The translations under genes were made by a program, and so were the position numbers. DNA of 64,000 nucleotides, taken from assembly GCF_000283155.1 (NCBI RefSeq), contig NW_004454165.1, positions 43,797,259 to 43,861,258 of the forward strand, written 5' to 3'. Numbering within the stretch: the stretch's first letter is position 1; each line of letters begins with the position of its first letter. Positions 52,401 through 58,246 of the stretch are shown here, in pieces. The DNA is from Ceratotherium simum simum. Its lineage: Eukaryota > Chordata > Mammalia > Perissodactyla > Rhinocerotidae. The notes beneath the pieces were generated by a model. It made no database searches. It was given only the letters and a program-made list of their open reading frames with translations, and had not been told where the DNA came from.

Positions 52401-52967
52401 TTTCAACGTTAACACTCATGCCCGGAAATACCAACCTCAAAATAAAACACCTCATCAAACTGGGGGTTGTTGGTCTTCTTCTTCACTTTTGTCTTCTTTG
52501 CTTCTGACCTGTAGTCAAGAGAGGAAGAGATGAGGATTAAAAACAACACCGTTGATGCCAAAGCTCTCAGCCTTCAGACGGAGCTACAAACACGTGGTAA
52601 CTTACTGCCTCTGCTTATCTCATAAACGTTTCTGGTTGTCTCCAACCCCAGATGGATGCAAATCAGGAACCTTTGCTGAGCCAGAAATACCCAATGTGAA
52701 GAACATAAAGCCTTTCTTTTAACAAAGCAATTTTGGGGTAATAAGGGAGACAAAGCAAATCTAAACTGTACATTCCAGCCTGCAGCACGTGCGCCCCTCT
52801 GAACAAGGAGTCTGGGCCATAGCTCCGGGTGACACGACCCCCACTCCAGGCTGGAGCTGTGGGCAGTGCGGGCAGTGGCTACTTGCCTGTATGGTCCTGC
52901 TAGGGTCACAGTGGCATAGGGATCACACTGCCCGTTCACGATGGGGAGGCCTTGGCACTCGAGGACG
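19400..52967 (-). CDS. RASA3: RASA3, Ras GTPase-activating protein 3 (C-terminal ~684 residues, 19 exons)
   Basis: RASA3 (GAP1-IP4BP) is a membrane-associated GAP that switches off Ras and Rap1; its PH/BTK region binds inositol phosphates and PIP2. Nineteen minus-strand exons with AG acceptors and GT donors (one GC donor) join in frame to a TGA stop. Counting back from the stop with the family length of 834 puts the first full codon here at residue 151. Domain order: second C2 (about 151-280), RasGAP (about 315-530), PH (about 577-680), BTK zinc motif (687-709), tail to 834. The arginine finger falls at R371, the position known for human RASA3, which supports the numbering. The start codon and first C2 domain are outside the window, beyond 64,000. 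No frameshift or premature stop is seen. Identification is by recognition of the protein family; orthology to human is inferred. Confidence 0.98.
20170..20345 (+). repeat. Possible diverged MIR SINE
   Basis: Order of AACTTAACCCAATGTGCTAA, then GGCTGCACAGTCGGCAG, then an AACACAGGGCCTGGCTGAGT segment follows the MIR body at low similarity. Confidence 0.35.
20515..20650 (+). repeat. G-rich block with G-quadruplex potential
   Basis: Repeated runs of 3-7 G separated by short A/T/C spacers (GGGAGAGGGGGAGGGAGG and similar). On the RASA3 transcript this is a C/U-rich stretch beginning about 190 nt past the W18 donor. Confidence 0.7.
20839..21022 (-). CDS. RASA3: RASA3 coding exon W18 (residues 750-809, C-terminal region)
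   Basis: A 184-nt exon of 60 whole codons encoding [18 protein letters not shown], then [19 protein letters not shown] and an [17 protein letters not shown] coiled, basic tail. Q810 is split at the donor (GTGAGT). Acceptor CCTGACAG. Residue 788 is Val in the AGVVALEQ stretch, where I remember Gly in human. Confidence 0.97.
21645..21960. repeat. About 32-bp minisatellite, nine or ten copies
   Basis: Unit CCACCTGTCCCCAAACACCT plus GYRCTGGGCCCC, period 30-33 bp, with base changes between copies and a variable C-run length. It is on either strand an intronic array of RASA3. Confidence 0.95.
22840..22990 (+). repeat. MIR-like SINE fragment
   Basis: Contains CATCCCATTTCACAGAGGAG then GAAATCAGGGC, matching the MIR core CCATTTTACAGATGAGGAAACTGAGGC with divergence. 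Confidence 0.5.
23660..23800 (+). repeat. Possible MIR/L2-like fragment
   Basis: A TTAATGGTTATGTGCTCAAT segment, then ACTTAACCTTCCC and TGTAGATGAAAAAAC, resemble a diverged MIR. Weak. Confidence 0.35.
24381..25331 (+). mobile_element. Candidate solo LTR of an endogenous retrovirus
   Basis: A 951-bp block starts TG and ends CA and is flanked by ATGTG on both sides (24376-24380 and 25332-25336), a possible 5-bp target duplication. Inside are a TATA-like CATAAAAG at about 24,673 and AATAAA at 25212-25217, in the order expected for U3-R-U5. Between them is an unusual pyrimidine-rich tract with repeated GATCTGATGTTTCTCTTTT units and two copies of an 82-bp block. No internal viral gene is seen. 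The insertion is antisense to RASA3. The boundaries rest on the short flanking match and could be wrong. Confidence 0.5.
24751..25106 (+). repeat. Direct duplication and CTGATGTTT repeats inside the LTR
   Basis: The block AGCACTCTCGCCTAGCC…GATCTGATGTT at 24751-24832 recurs at 25026-25106 with several changes. Five to seven degenerate GATCTGATGTTTCTCTTTT units fill the space between. Confidence 0.85.
25355..26370. repeat. CCAT/CCATC satellite array, interrupted by an assembly gap
   Basis: About 900 bp of CCATCCATC with ACCC and ATC variants, arranged locally in longer units: a 68-bp higher-order period is clear at 25437-25517 and 25618-25698. His/Pro/Ser/Ile-rich ORFs come from this. Confidence 0.97.
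25518..25617. other. Assembly gap, exactly 100 N
   Basis: One hundred N characters, the usual placeholder for a gap of unknown length, inside the CCAT array. The 81 bp on each side are identical. Confidence 0.99.
26371..26480 (+). repeat. L2/MIR-class old repeat fragment
   Basis: Contains CAGGTATTGAGTCCTCCTTT then GTGCCAGGCTCTGGGG, like the common motif TATTGAGCACCTACTRTGTGCCAGGCACTG. The CCAT array directly abuts it. Confidence 0.5.
26950..27395. repeat. TG-rich minisatellite (GTGTGCCTGTGCATG)
   Basis: About 440 bp of degenerate TGTG units with a repeating GGCTGTGTGTGTGCCTGTGC motif of 24-30 bp. It gives Cys/Val-rich plus-strand and His/Thr-rich minus-strand ORFs that are not genes. Confidence 0.9.
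27840..27945. repeat. CACACGTGT-type short repeat
   Basis: Seven or so copies of CACGTGTCCACAC-like units, alternating purine-pyrimidine. Confidence 0.7.
28294..28397 (-). CDS. RASA3: RASA3 coding exon W17 (residues 715-748, C-terminal region)
   Basis: A 104-nt exon encoding [18 protein letters not shown], then [16 protein letters not shown], with codons split at both ends (G714 and E749). Acceptor TTCGGGCAG, donor GTAAGA. A helical segment after the zinc motif with no catalytic role known to me. Confidence 0.96.
28398..29541 (-). other. RASA3: RASA3 intron between W16 and W17
   Basis: 1,144 bp of GC-rich sequence, with no repeat or extra exon recognised. Confidence 0.8.
29542..29750 (-). 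CDS. RASA3: RASA3 coding exon W16 (residues 645-713, PH end and BTK zinc motif)
   Basis: Longest exon here, 209 nt. It encodes the last PH strand and helix ([17 protein letters not shown], then [14 protein letters not shown]) and the BTK-type zinc motif. Zinc ligands H687, C698, C699 and C709 keep the family spacing H-x10-C-C-x9-C, so the zinc site should be intact. Acceptor CCCCTAG, donor GTAGGT. Residue 667 is Ala in the EAKAWID helix, where I remember Asp in human. Confidence 0.98.
29820..29950. repeat. 51-bp tandem repeat, 2.5 copies
   Basis: ACGAGCCCAGGGGCCGAGGT starts at 29821, 29872 and 29923, giving an exact 51-bp period with only one difference between the first two copies. High identity suggests recent duplication. 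It begins 70 bp from the W16 acceptor. Confidence 0.95.
30240..31010 (+). repeat. L2-like LINE remnants
   Basis: 30,240-30,410 has the L2 pattern GGGCCTTTGCATGTGCTG…GCTCCCCCTCC…CTTCTTGGAGCC. From 30,415 on, TTCATTCAACACACAGTCCT then CCAGGCGCTGTTCC, and later a CAAAGGTCCTGGGGCAG motif, follow another L2-type consensus in order. An expanded minisatellite sits within it. Confidence 0.6.
30680..30850. repeat. 31-bp minisatellite inside L2 sequence
   Basis: Unit GGACAGTAGGTACAAAGGTC plus CTGGGGCAGAA, five copies over 170 bp, period 30-32. The unit corresponds to the ‘GCAAAGGCCCTGAGGCAG’ stretch of L2-type elements. Confidence 0.9.
31880..32245. repeat. CCCAGAGC(A/G)TCCCCC tandem array
   Basis: About 360 bp of units like CAGACCCAGAGCRTCCCCC, 16-24 bp long, imperfect. 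Encodes spurious Pro/Gln-rich or Gly/Trp/Leu-rich ORFs. Confidence 0.9.
32902..33068 (+). mobile_element. ERE SINE (equine tRNA-derived), forward, internally deleted
   Basis: Starts GGGGCTGGCCCGGTGGTGTA (tRNA-like A box). A GGTTCAGATCCC B box follows, then CACATATAAAGTAGAG, TGTTAGCTCAGGGC and an A-rich tail. It is shorter than a full ERE: the repeated TTAGCTCAGGG half near the tail is missing. Confidence 0.95.
33835..33920 (+). repeat. G-rich GGGCAGGAG repeat
   Basis: Six or so short units like GGAGCGGGCAGGAGGGGG. Small and imperfect. Confidence 0.65.
34614..34655. repeat. Perfect 16-bp inverted repeat with 10-nt loop
   Basis: TTAATCAGTGGTTCCC (34614-34629) is followed after CGTCTTCCCT by its exact complement (34640-34655). 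The CAGTGGTTC…GAACCACTG ends resemble the terminal inverted repeats of MER5-type hAT transposons. Confidence 0.9.
35457..35539 (-). CDS. RASA3: RASA3 coding exon W15 (residues 618-644, PH domain)
   Basis: An 83-nt exon encoding [18 protein letters not shown] and EEESFKMKN, the central PH strands. Acceptor TGTGCAG, donor GTGAGT. Ends on a codon boundary. Confidence 0.97.
35540..36010 (-). other. RASA3: RASA3 intron between W14 and W15
   Basis: 471 bp, no repeat or other feature seen. Confidence 0.85.
36011..36117 (-). CDS. RASA3: RASA3 coding exon W14 (residues 582-616, PH inositide-binding strands)
   Basis: A 107-nt exon encoding [20 protein letters not shown], then [15 protein letters not shown], with G617 split. 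The K-R...[15 protein letters not shown] pattern is the basic beta1-beta2 motif that binds inositol tetrakisphosphate and phosphoinositides in the GAP1/BTK PH family. Acceptor TTCACAACAG, donor GTAACC. Confidence 0.98.
36118..36928 (-). other. RASA3: RASA3 intron between W13 and W14
   Basis: 811 bp, no repeat or other feature seen. Confidence 0.85.
36929..37002 (-). CDS. RASA3: RASA3 coding exon W13 (residues 557-580, PH domain start)
   Basis: A 74-nt exon encoding [18 protein letters not shown] then PILLKE, with G581 split. It leads into the first PH strand, which is where a lipid-modulated PH domain begins in GAP1 proteins. Acceptor GGCTTTAG, donor GTAAGG. Confidence 0.96.
37003..38079 (-). 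other. RASA3: RASA3 intron between W12 and W13
   Basis: 1,077 bp, AT-richer near the W12 donor. No recognisable repeat. Confidence 0.85.
38080..38157 (-). CDS. RASA3: RASA3 coding exon W12 (residues 531-556, GAP-PH linker)
   Basis: A 78-nt exon of 26 codons encoding [18 protein letters not shown] and KYADAVKN, a helix between the GAP and PH domains. Acceptor TCATTTTAG, donor GTACGT. Same length and phase as the preceding exon. Confidence 0.97.
38158..39594 (-). other. RASA3: RASA3 intron between W11 and W12
   Basis: 1,437 bp, no recognisable repeat or extra exon. Confidence 0.85.
39595..39672 (-). CDS. RASA3: RASA3 coding exon W11 (residues 505-530, RasGAP end)
   Basis: A 78-nt exon of 26 whole codons encoding [19 protein letters not shown] and SLSKSKS, the last conserved helix of the RasGAP domain. 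Acceptor TCCCACAG, donor GTAAGT. Phase 0 at both ends. Confidence 0.97.
39890..40180. repeat. CCAGACCCAGA simple-sequence array
   Basis: About 290 bp of CAGACC, CCAGAC and CTCAGA hexamer-like units with no stable longer period. Confidence 0.9.
40376..41110. repeat. 18-bp minisatellite, about 40 copies, with higher-order structure
   Basis: Unit GGTTCAGGAGGACTGGCT (18 bp), with GGTT/AGTT and GGCT/GGTT/GGCC variants. A variant TAGTTTAAGTCTG marks blocks at 40488, 40662, 39-41 kb position 40839, and 40980, so units group into blocks of about 141-177 bp. It ends about 14 bp from the W10 donor. A 306-codon plus-strand ORF across it is an artefact of a period divisible by three. Confidence 0.97.
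41124..41230 (-). CDS. RASA3: RASA3 coding exon W10 (residues 470-504, FLR motif)
   Basis: A 107-nt exon encoding [12 protein letters not shown] and the RasGAP signature [13 protein letters not shown], then [11 protein letters not shown]485 of the FLR motif stabilises the arginine-finger loop in this family. Acceptor GGCCACAG, donor GTAAGT. Residue 471 is Leu, where I remember Pro in human. An 18-bp minisatellite begins within about 20 nt of the donor. Confidence 0.98.
41231..42838 (-). other. RASA3: RASA3 intron between W9 and W10
   Basis: 1,608 bp. Holds a TCTCTG array at its downstream side; otherwise unremarkable GC-rich sequence. Confidence 0.85.
41390..41660. repeat. TCTCTG/TCTCCC pyrimidine microsatellite
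   Basis: About 270 bp of TCTCTGTCTCTCTCCCTC. On the RASA3 transcript this is a GA-rich purine tract, located 160-430 nt upstream of the W10 acceptor. Confidence 0.95.
42839..42962 (-). CDS. RASA3: RASA3 coding exon W9 (residues 428-468, RasGAP)
   Basis: A 124-nt exon encoding [36 protein letters not shown] and AKRFQ, with D469 split. The S-x-x-x-C-P-x-x-x-C helix pair is typical of RasGAP domains. Acceptor GTTGCAG, donor GTCGGT (a weaker match to consensus than the neighbours). Confidence 0.98.
42963..43791 (-). other. RASA3: RASA3 intron between W8 and W9
   Basis: 829 bp, no feature seen. Confidence 0.85.
43792..43866 (-). CDS. RASA3: RASA3 coding exon W8 (residues 403-427, RasGAP)
   Basis: A 75-nt exon of 25 whole codons encoding [20 protein letters not shown] and LESNM. 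Acceptor TTTCCAG, donor GTATGG. The CEIDP.K motif is a conserved loop of GAP1-family RasGAP domains. Phase 0 at both ends, so skipping it would keep frame but remove part of the GAP fold. Confidence 0.97.
43867..44618 (-). other. RASA3: RASA3 intron between W7 and W8
   Basis: 752 bp, no feature seen. Confidence 0.85.
44619..44733 (-). CDS. RASA3: RASA3 coding exon W7 (residues 365-402, arginine finger)
   Basis: A 115-nt exon encoding [20 protein letters not shown] and [18 protein letters not shown]. The arginine in the FRGNSL motif is the catalytic arginine finger of RasGAPs. By counting it is R371, the residue known to be essential in human RASA3. Acceptor TTTCCAG, donor GTGAGT. The catalytic residue is intact. 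Confidence 0.98.
44734..45432 (-). other. RASA3: RASA3 intron between W6 and W7
   Basis: 699 bp, no feature seen. Confidence 0.85.
45433..45581 (-). CDS. RASA3: RASA3 coding exon W6 (residues 315-363, RasGAP start)
   Basis: A 149-nt exon encoding [13 protein letters not shown], then a helix with [19 protein letters not shown] and [17 protein letters not shown]364 is split. Acceptor CTGACACAG, donor GTGAGT. This forms the first helices of the RasGAP domain. Only 267 bp of intron separate it from exon W5. GC and CpG content are higher than in most of the other exons. Confidence 0.97.
45849..46005 (-). CDS. RASA3: RASA3 coding exon W5 (residues 263-314, C2-GAP linker)
   Basis: A 157-nt exon encoding [20 protein letters not shown], the strand [13 protein letters not shown], and the start of the helical GAP region ([16 protein letters not shown]). 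Acceptor CCACACAG, donor GTACCT. It joins the end of the second C2 domain to the RasGAP domain. Confidence 0.97.
46006..47758 (-). other. RASA3: RASA3 intron between W4 and W5
   Basis: 1,753 bp. One third of it is a TG-rich minisatellite. Confidence 0.85.
46555..47145. repeat. GTGTGACATGTGGTG minisatellite
   Basis: About 590 bp of units like GTGGTGTGTGACATGTGGTG with TACACGGTGTGAGAT variants, periods 20-40 bp. Minus-strand frames give His/Thr-rich spurious ORFs of up to 359 codons. Confidence 0.93.
47759..47863 (-). CDS. RASA3: RASA3 coding exon W4 (residues 228-261, second C2 domain)
   Basis: A 105-nt exon encoding [20 protein letters not shown] and a further strand ending in SYEA, with W262 split at the donor (GTAAGG). 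The D-F-L-G motif closes a C2 fold. The acceptor is CTTTTCAG. A reverse-strand ERE SINE begins only 34 nt upstream of this acceptor, so the branch-point region is unusually short of ancestral intron sequence. Confidence 0.96.
47897..48194 (-). mobile_element. ERE SINE, reverse, full length
   Basis: Minus strand: starts GGGCCGGCCCCGTGGCTTAG, B-box GGTTCGGATCCCGGG, then AAGCCCCAGTAG-complement, two GAGCTAA segments and an A-rich tail. Target duplication ACAMAAGCATTCTT at 47883-47896 and 48195-48208 (one mismatch). It lies in the same sense as RASA3, 34 nt from the W4 acceptor. Confidence 0.97.
49530..49747 (-). mobile_element. ERE SINE, reverse, tail-shortened
   Basis: Minus strand: GGGGCCGGCCCTGTGGCTTA, then GGTTCGGATCCCGGG and TACAGCTATCTACTGGGG, then directly an A-rich tail. 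The two TTAGCTCAG segments present in the longer copies are absent. Confidence 0.96.
50185..50261 (-). CDS. RASA3: RASA3 coding exon W3 (residues 202-226, second C2 domain)
   Basis: A 77-nt exon encoding [20 protein letters not shown] and DKLEI, ending in split codon R227. The acceptor is CCACCAG and the donor GTGAGC. The acidic run after the SHFDF segment and the following strand fit the second C2 domain of GAP1-family proteins. Confidence 0.96.
50440..50625 (+). repeat. L2-like LINE fragment
   Basis: TCTCTGAAATGCTGCCTCCT then CCAGAAGGCCCCCCTGGCC follow the L2 pattern CTCAAATGTCACCTCCTCAGAGAAGCCTTCC. Confidence 0.55.
51620..51935 (+). repeat. L2-like LINE 3' end
   Basis: CACTCAGATGTCACC, later CCCAGGGCCTGGTGACAGGA and GCATTCAAGAAACCTTTTCG, keep the order of the L2 3' end. 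Confidence 0.55.
52436..52508 (-). CDS. RASA3: RASA3 coding exon W2 (residues 178-201, second C2 domain)
   Basis: A 73-nt exon encoding a lysine-rich stretch ([11 protein letters not shown]) followed by [13 protein letters not shown], the typical C2 core strand with the N-P-x-F/W motif. The acceptor is CTACAG and the donor is GTTGGT. It starts with the last base of split codon R177 and ends on a codon boundary. The lysine cluster is of the kind that contacts acidic phospholipids; that role is inferred. Confidence 0.96.
52509..52886 (-). other. RASA3: RASA3 intron between W1 and W2, GC-AG type
   Basis: 378 bp. The donor is GCAAGT at 52886-52881 and the acceptor ends CTACAG. Frame between W1 and W2 is kept only with the GC donor. 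Confidence 0.9.
52887..52967 (-). CDS. RASA3: RASA3 coding exon W1 (residues 151-176, start of second C2 domain)
   Basis: First RASA3 exon in the window, 81 nt. It opens with one base completing a split codon from an exon outside the window, then encodes [13 protein letters not shown] and the calcium-loop-like DPYATVTL strand of the second C2 domain. The acceptor is CTCCTCAG. The donor is GCAAGT, not GT: only a junction after TAC-AG keeps frame with the next exon (R177 split). A GT four bases further would break the frame. Confidence 0.95.
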
Positions 52968-55776
52968 CTGAGGAGACAAGCACAGGGAGGTCAGGAGGGC
53001 ACGAGGGGCCCCGGGCAGGCTCTCAAGGCCGCTCTGGGGTCCAACAGGGCAGCTAGCCCAGCAGCTCAAGGCCCAGAGCCACGAGTTCTGGCGCAGCGTT
53101 GGTCACCAACAGCCCAGAAGCTCCTGCCTAGTCTGTGGCAGTGGAGGCCCTGACTGGCAGTCGGAGAACACGGGGTGGAGAAGGCGTGCGCTGCACTCAG
53201 GGTGGAGCAGCCCCGGCTGGGGGGACGGGCTTCTGGGGACTCCCACGAGCGACGTCACGGCCGTCACTTCTGAGGAGCCACGAGCTGTGGGGAGCTTCCC
53301 GCAACACGCATTTCCTCTCCAACAATCTCACCAGGTTGTACTGTTGTTGAGTCCATGTTACCGGAGGGGAAACCGAGGCCCTGAATGCTGAGGGAGCTAC
53401 AGCCACAGCCTGTGCATGACATCCATGCCCACGTTCCTCCATCTCAGGCATCGCTCATGCCCCGTCCCCACAAGCCCAGGGCCCGCTGTCGCGCTCACAG
53501 TTCCTCTAAACTCTGGAACACGGCCGGTTACACGGACTCTCTGTCCATCCTGGTCACCGAGTCCAGCATCCCTCACTCCTGGTCACTGACTCTGGCGTTC
53601 CACCGCTCCTGGGTCTGTGTCCACAGACTGCCCCTTCTCCTGGTTAGCATCACCTTCTGCTTCTCACACACTGGCTTCGAGCAGAGGTTTTGATTCACTG
53701 GACGTGGTGAATTCCGTGCTGCTGGTCCAGGTTCTGTCACCATCAGGGCCGCGGGGCCTCGTGCTACTCAGCGGTGACGGGCCCTCGGTTCGAGCTGATC
53801 TCAGCAATTCTTACTGAAACTTTGTCAGGGAGGCGCCAGCAGCCTCTGTGTGGGGACAGATGTCGCCTCCTGGAGTCGGTGCTCAGTGTCCCAAGTGACA
53901 ACGGGGCTGCCATGGGCTGGGGGAGAGTCGCATGACGCCCAGCCCTGCAGGAGCCCCTGCATCCTCTCCTCTGCCTGGCCCTGTGGCTCTTCTCCCCGTA
54001 CAGTCACACAGGCTCAGGGAGCACTGAAGTTCCCTCCTCTCCAGAATGTGCCCACAAACCCCCAACTCCACTCTCCGACTCCTCACACGCCTCGGGATCC
54101 ATGTGGAATACCTCCCTGCCCCATGTCACCAATGCACCTCCAGGACGAGGACTGGACGCTGCAGCTCACCCGTCCACTTCCCTCCTCCGGGGTCACAGAG
54201 CTAACCGCCAGCTGATGGCATCCAGATGGCTTGCTCGCAGAGTCCAGCTCCCTGGCTGTCTGTGGTGGCAGAGGGGACCTAGTCCCCACTAGTCGATAGA
54301 GGCCACAAGCGGAAGTCAGTCTGGCTACAGACAGACGCAGAATCATTTTCCCACAAACGTCTGGGCTCCGCTGTCTCCCTGCCGCTGCGGGGTCGGACCC
54401 ACCAGGTCCTCTTGCTCCCTGTGGGTCAGGGACCTGAGCTGCTCTGCCCTCCGGGAAGCCTGCAGATTCTAGCGCTTGACCGTTTTCTCTGTGAGGGGTT
54501 CTGCTCCTGCAGGGCGCTGAAGCCCTCAGAACCGGTGCCAGGCCTGGGAGTCTTCTGTAAATCTCTCCTCTCTCCGTTTCTCTACCATTTTCCTCTGGAA
54601 TTCCTGTTAGATAACGTTGGGCCTCACGGATGGATCCATTATTTCTACAGCTTTATCTAATATTTTTCAACTCGCTCTCTTTTTACTCCACTTCCTGGAA
54701 TAGTTGTTTCTCTCCGGATCACTGGGCTGGTCTTTGCTTGTCTTCCTCCCTCAATAACTCGTCACCAATGCTCATCGAGATCCTGTCACTGGTCAGGCAC
54801 GTCTCCTGGAACAGGACAGGAGCTCACGTCCAGAGCTCAGGCCCAAGGAGCTTGGTCTGCTTGGCCGGCACAGCAGCGAACAGCCAAGTGGTTAACAGAT
54901 TCACGTGTAATCAACACGTGTTGGTTCAAGGCCAGATACAACAAGAGAAACGCAGGCAACAGTCGACCCCCCGGTGGCCGCCACCTCAGGCTGAGGGAGA
55001 GACAGGGCCCCAGAGGGCAGGAGACAGGAGGCACGGGGCCACGCTCCCTCCTGTGCAGACGGTCGGAGTTGAACACAAACACGTTTTTATTACATTCAGT
55101 TGTTGTCAGGAAGAAGGTTCAGAGGCGAGACACGTATGCATTTCAGATCCTCAGAGAAAACAGGTTTTCACAGCAGCAATGTAGATGGCATTGCTGAGCA
55201 TCTAACGGGAAGCCATTCTTCCCGCGCTTGTGTCTTAGGGACACGCGGGCCCATGGGGCAGCAGCCACCCAGGGAGCATTCGAGACCCCTTCCCTTAGAG
55301 ACTAACCTGAGAAACACTCTATTCTTACTCAAAACAAGGACTGGCTCCTGTGCAGTTACACCAAGACACCTCGGAGGAAGAGAAAGCCCAGAGCCTCCAC
55401 CTGGCACGCAGACGCACCACCTGGAGCACAGCAGTGCTGGACTCCACGGCGCCTCCTCCCGCGGCGTCACCTCACTGGCGCCCTGACCGCTCTGGGAGGA
55501 TCACAGCTCAGCACACAGCCTGGGCCTTTCGGGCAGCCTGAGCCCAGAAGCAAAGCTCACTTCACCAGACATGGCAAATTCATGCTTGGGCATCTGTCTC
55601 GGCCTATTCAATGCAAGACCAACTCCACGCGCCCTGAGGAACGTTACCCGTAAATAAAGGAAGGGGAAGATCTTCACCGCACTGCCGTTCTCATGTCCTG
55701 GAAACACACAGTAACCAAAACAGTCACCTGATCTGGAATGTGAAGTACCACAAGTACAACATTTCGTGTGTATTTT

Positions 55777-56078
55777 TTTTTTAATTTTTTTTTCGTGAGG
55801 AAGATCAGCCCTGAGCTAACATCCGTGCTAATCCTCCTCTTTTTGCTGAGGAAGACCAGCTCTGAGCTAACATCTATAGCCAATCCTCCTCCTTTTTTTC
55901 CCCAAAGCCCCAGTAGATAGTTGTATGTCATAGTTGCACATCCTTCTAGTTGCTGTATGTGGGACGCGGCCTCAGCATGGCCGGAGAAGCGGTGCGTCGG
56001 TGCGAGCCCAGGATCCGAACCCGGGCCGCCAGTAGCAGAGGGCGCGCACTTAACCGCCAAGCCACAGGGCCAGCCCCC
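55777..56078 (-). mobile_element. ERE SINE, reverse, full length
   Basis: Minus strand: GGGGGCTGGCCCTGTGGCTT, B-box GGTTCGGATCCTGGG, CATACAGCAACTAG, two AGCTCAGRGCTGRT-type segments and an A-rich tail. Perfect 13-bp target duplication TCGTGTGTATTTT at 55764-55776 and 56079-56091, so a fairly young insertion. Confidence 0.97.
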
Positions 56079-57599
56079 TCGTGTGTATTTTAACATTTAT
56101 AGGTTTCGATATTCAACCTGACCCTTAAAAACTGGGTATGCCTCACGGCTAGAGATGGCTGCAGCCCATTTGTGCCCATTTTCCTCTTTCCCTGACAGGG
56201 GCGTGTGCCGGCGCCTCCACTTTCCGCCCGCGAGGAGGAAACACACCTGCCTGCTGAAGCGCCCTCATGGTTACCACATGGCTGCCTGCCGCGGGCCCGG
56301 CCCTCTGCTTCACTCTGAAAGGCCTCCGGACCCCAGCTTGTCAGCTCTTCTTTTGTTTCTGTAACTCCCTAATAATGGAAAATATGACCTTTATTGGATT
56401 CGAGATGTTGTTGGAAGGTAATTTCTCGGTTGGGTGCCCCCGAAGTGGTACCGCCTTCTCTGTGAGCAGCACTGCAGTGCCAGGCGGCAGGCCCACTGCT
56501 CCTGTGTCTGTGTGGCGGGGAGTGCTCAGCGAGTGTCGGCAAGGTCGTCAGCGGGACTTTCGTCTGCTTTTGAGGTGACGGCGCTCGAGAGTGGAAACCC
56601 CCCTCTCAGACAAGGTGGCATGGGACACCCAGGGAGACTGTGCTGCTGGGACAAGGAGCGAGGAGGTGTGGGAGGAGGCAGGCAGAGGCCAGCCTCTGCA
56701 CCAAGAGTGAGCTCAGGTCTTCTCTCCCACGTCCTCCAGCACAGATGGCTGCTGTATTTCTCTGTGTGCACTCACATCTGAAGGAAGGAGACACGGACCC
56801 AGAGAAAGGCTCACGAACAGCCAATCCAGCTCCATCCCTAATGTGACTCCCTCACCCGGCATAGCCTCACGCACGTCACACACTCGCTCCACAGACGCCA
56901 TGGAACCTCTGCTCTGTGCTCAACAGCCAGGCTCACGTCCTCCGGGCGTTTCTAATGCTTTTCTCCAATGAAATGAAATGCGGAGATTCTTGTGTTTGCG
57001 TGTCTACCCGTGAGAGTGTAGTCCAGGAGCCTCACATGGCCTCAGGCGCTCGGTAGGGGCTCCTTAAATAGTCCTGACGGGATGACCAAAAGACACTGAG
57101 TTTTCCTTTGTTGGAAACAAAAACGAAGCAAGAGATAGGGCCCCTGAGTCCAAGCTGGAAATCCTGTCAAAAAGACAAGCCGCTCACACGTGGGGAGGTC
57201 ACCAGGACTCGCAGATGCCGAGTCCACATGCAGACAGCACGAACGTCAGACAGCCTGGGCCTCGGTCAGCATCCAGTCGGCACACGGGGACGTAAGAGAG
57301 TAAAACAAGACGACGAGGACCAGCAAGGTGGGGAAACGCCCAGGTCGGAGGAAGTGAGACTTCTGGCAGCACATCTAGAGCGTCCTCCCGCGGCAGAACC
57401 ACACGAAGCCCCAGCCGAGGGCCCGCCCAGACGGAAAGCCTTCTGTTGCTACTTATTTTGTAAACATTTTCGTTTCTTTAGGCTTTCCAGCTCCCCAGCT
57501 TTCACCCTCCAGTCAAGGCAGGCAGGAGACATGAGGCAGCCCTGGGGGTCTAGTATTAAGACCCCACGCTCTCACGGGGTCTGTGTCTGGTCAGAGAAC

Positions 57600-57930
57600 C
57601 ACACCACCATCTGTGGGTTGTCACACTGTGGCGGCTGTGTGTGGCTGTGATGCTGAAAGCTATGCCACTGGGATTTCAAACACCAGCAGGGTCTCCCATG
57701 GTGGACAGGTTTCAGCAGAGCTTCCAGACTAACAAAGATTAGGAAGAAAGACCTGGCCACCCACTTCCAAAAAAATCGGCCATAAAAACCCTATGAATAC
57801 TAGTGGAGCATTGTCTGATAAAAAGCGCCAGAAGGTGAGAAGATGGCACAAAAAGACCAGGCAGGGCTCCGTCTGCCGTCCACAGGGTCGCTAGGAGTTG
57901 GAATCCTCCCCACAGCGCTGACGACAAAGG
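57600..57930 (+). repeat. RTE-clade LINE or derived SINE remnant
   Basis: GATGCTGAAAGCTATGCCAC, then CAAACACCAGCAGGGTC, CCATGGTGGACAGGTTTCAG, and later GGAGCATTGTCTGATA and AGGGTCGCTAGGAGTTGGAA follow, in order, an RTE-type repeat known in several mammals including equids. Assigned from memory. Confidence 0.5.
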
Positions 57931-58246
57931 GAGAGGACGCAGCTGGGACAGCCCACAGGGAAGATCCCTTATCAGGGGCAGGAGGAAGAATGAGTGAGGA
58001 CAATGGGCCCCAGCCTCCTGATCTGTGGGGTTTGTAAGGGATGGACAACCTCAGGAAAGGAATTTCCAGGCACCTGCAGTTTGGGGAAGGTGAGCCTGTG
58101 GCAGAGACGGGTGAGCAGGAAGTGGGCAGAGGGAGGCCTGGAAGCTCAGCCCAGCCAGAATGCCCCCAGGACCCCAAGTCTGTCCCAGCCGGGTGAGGGA
58201 AGCCGGGAGGACCGTCTGCCTCAGCAGGCATCACCTGACGTCGGGG

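Larger units (their letters stand above)
50262..52435 (-). other. RASA3: RASA3 intron between W2 and W3
   Basis: 2,174 bp with L2-like pieces; no other exon seen. Confidence 0.85.

Noticed and set aside
55501..55707. Minus-strand segment reading HENGSAVKIFPFLYLR after an AG acceptor-like site
   Set aside because: It does not match any RASA3 region, and W1 should be preceded by the end of the first C2 domain. The apparent acceptor and donor are likely chance.
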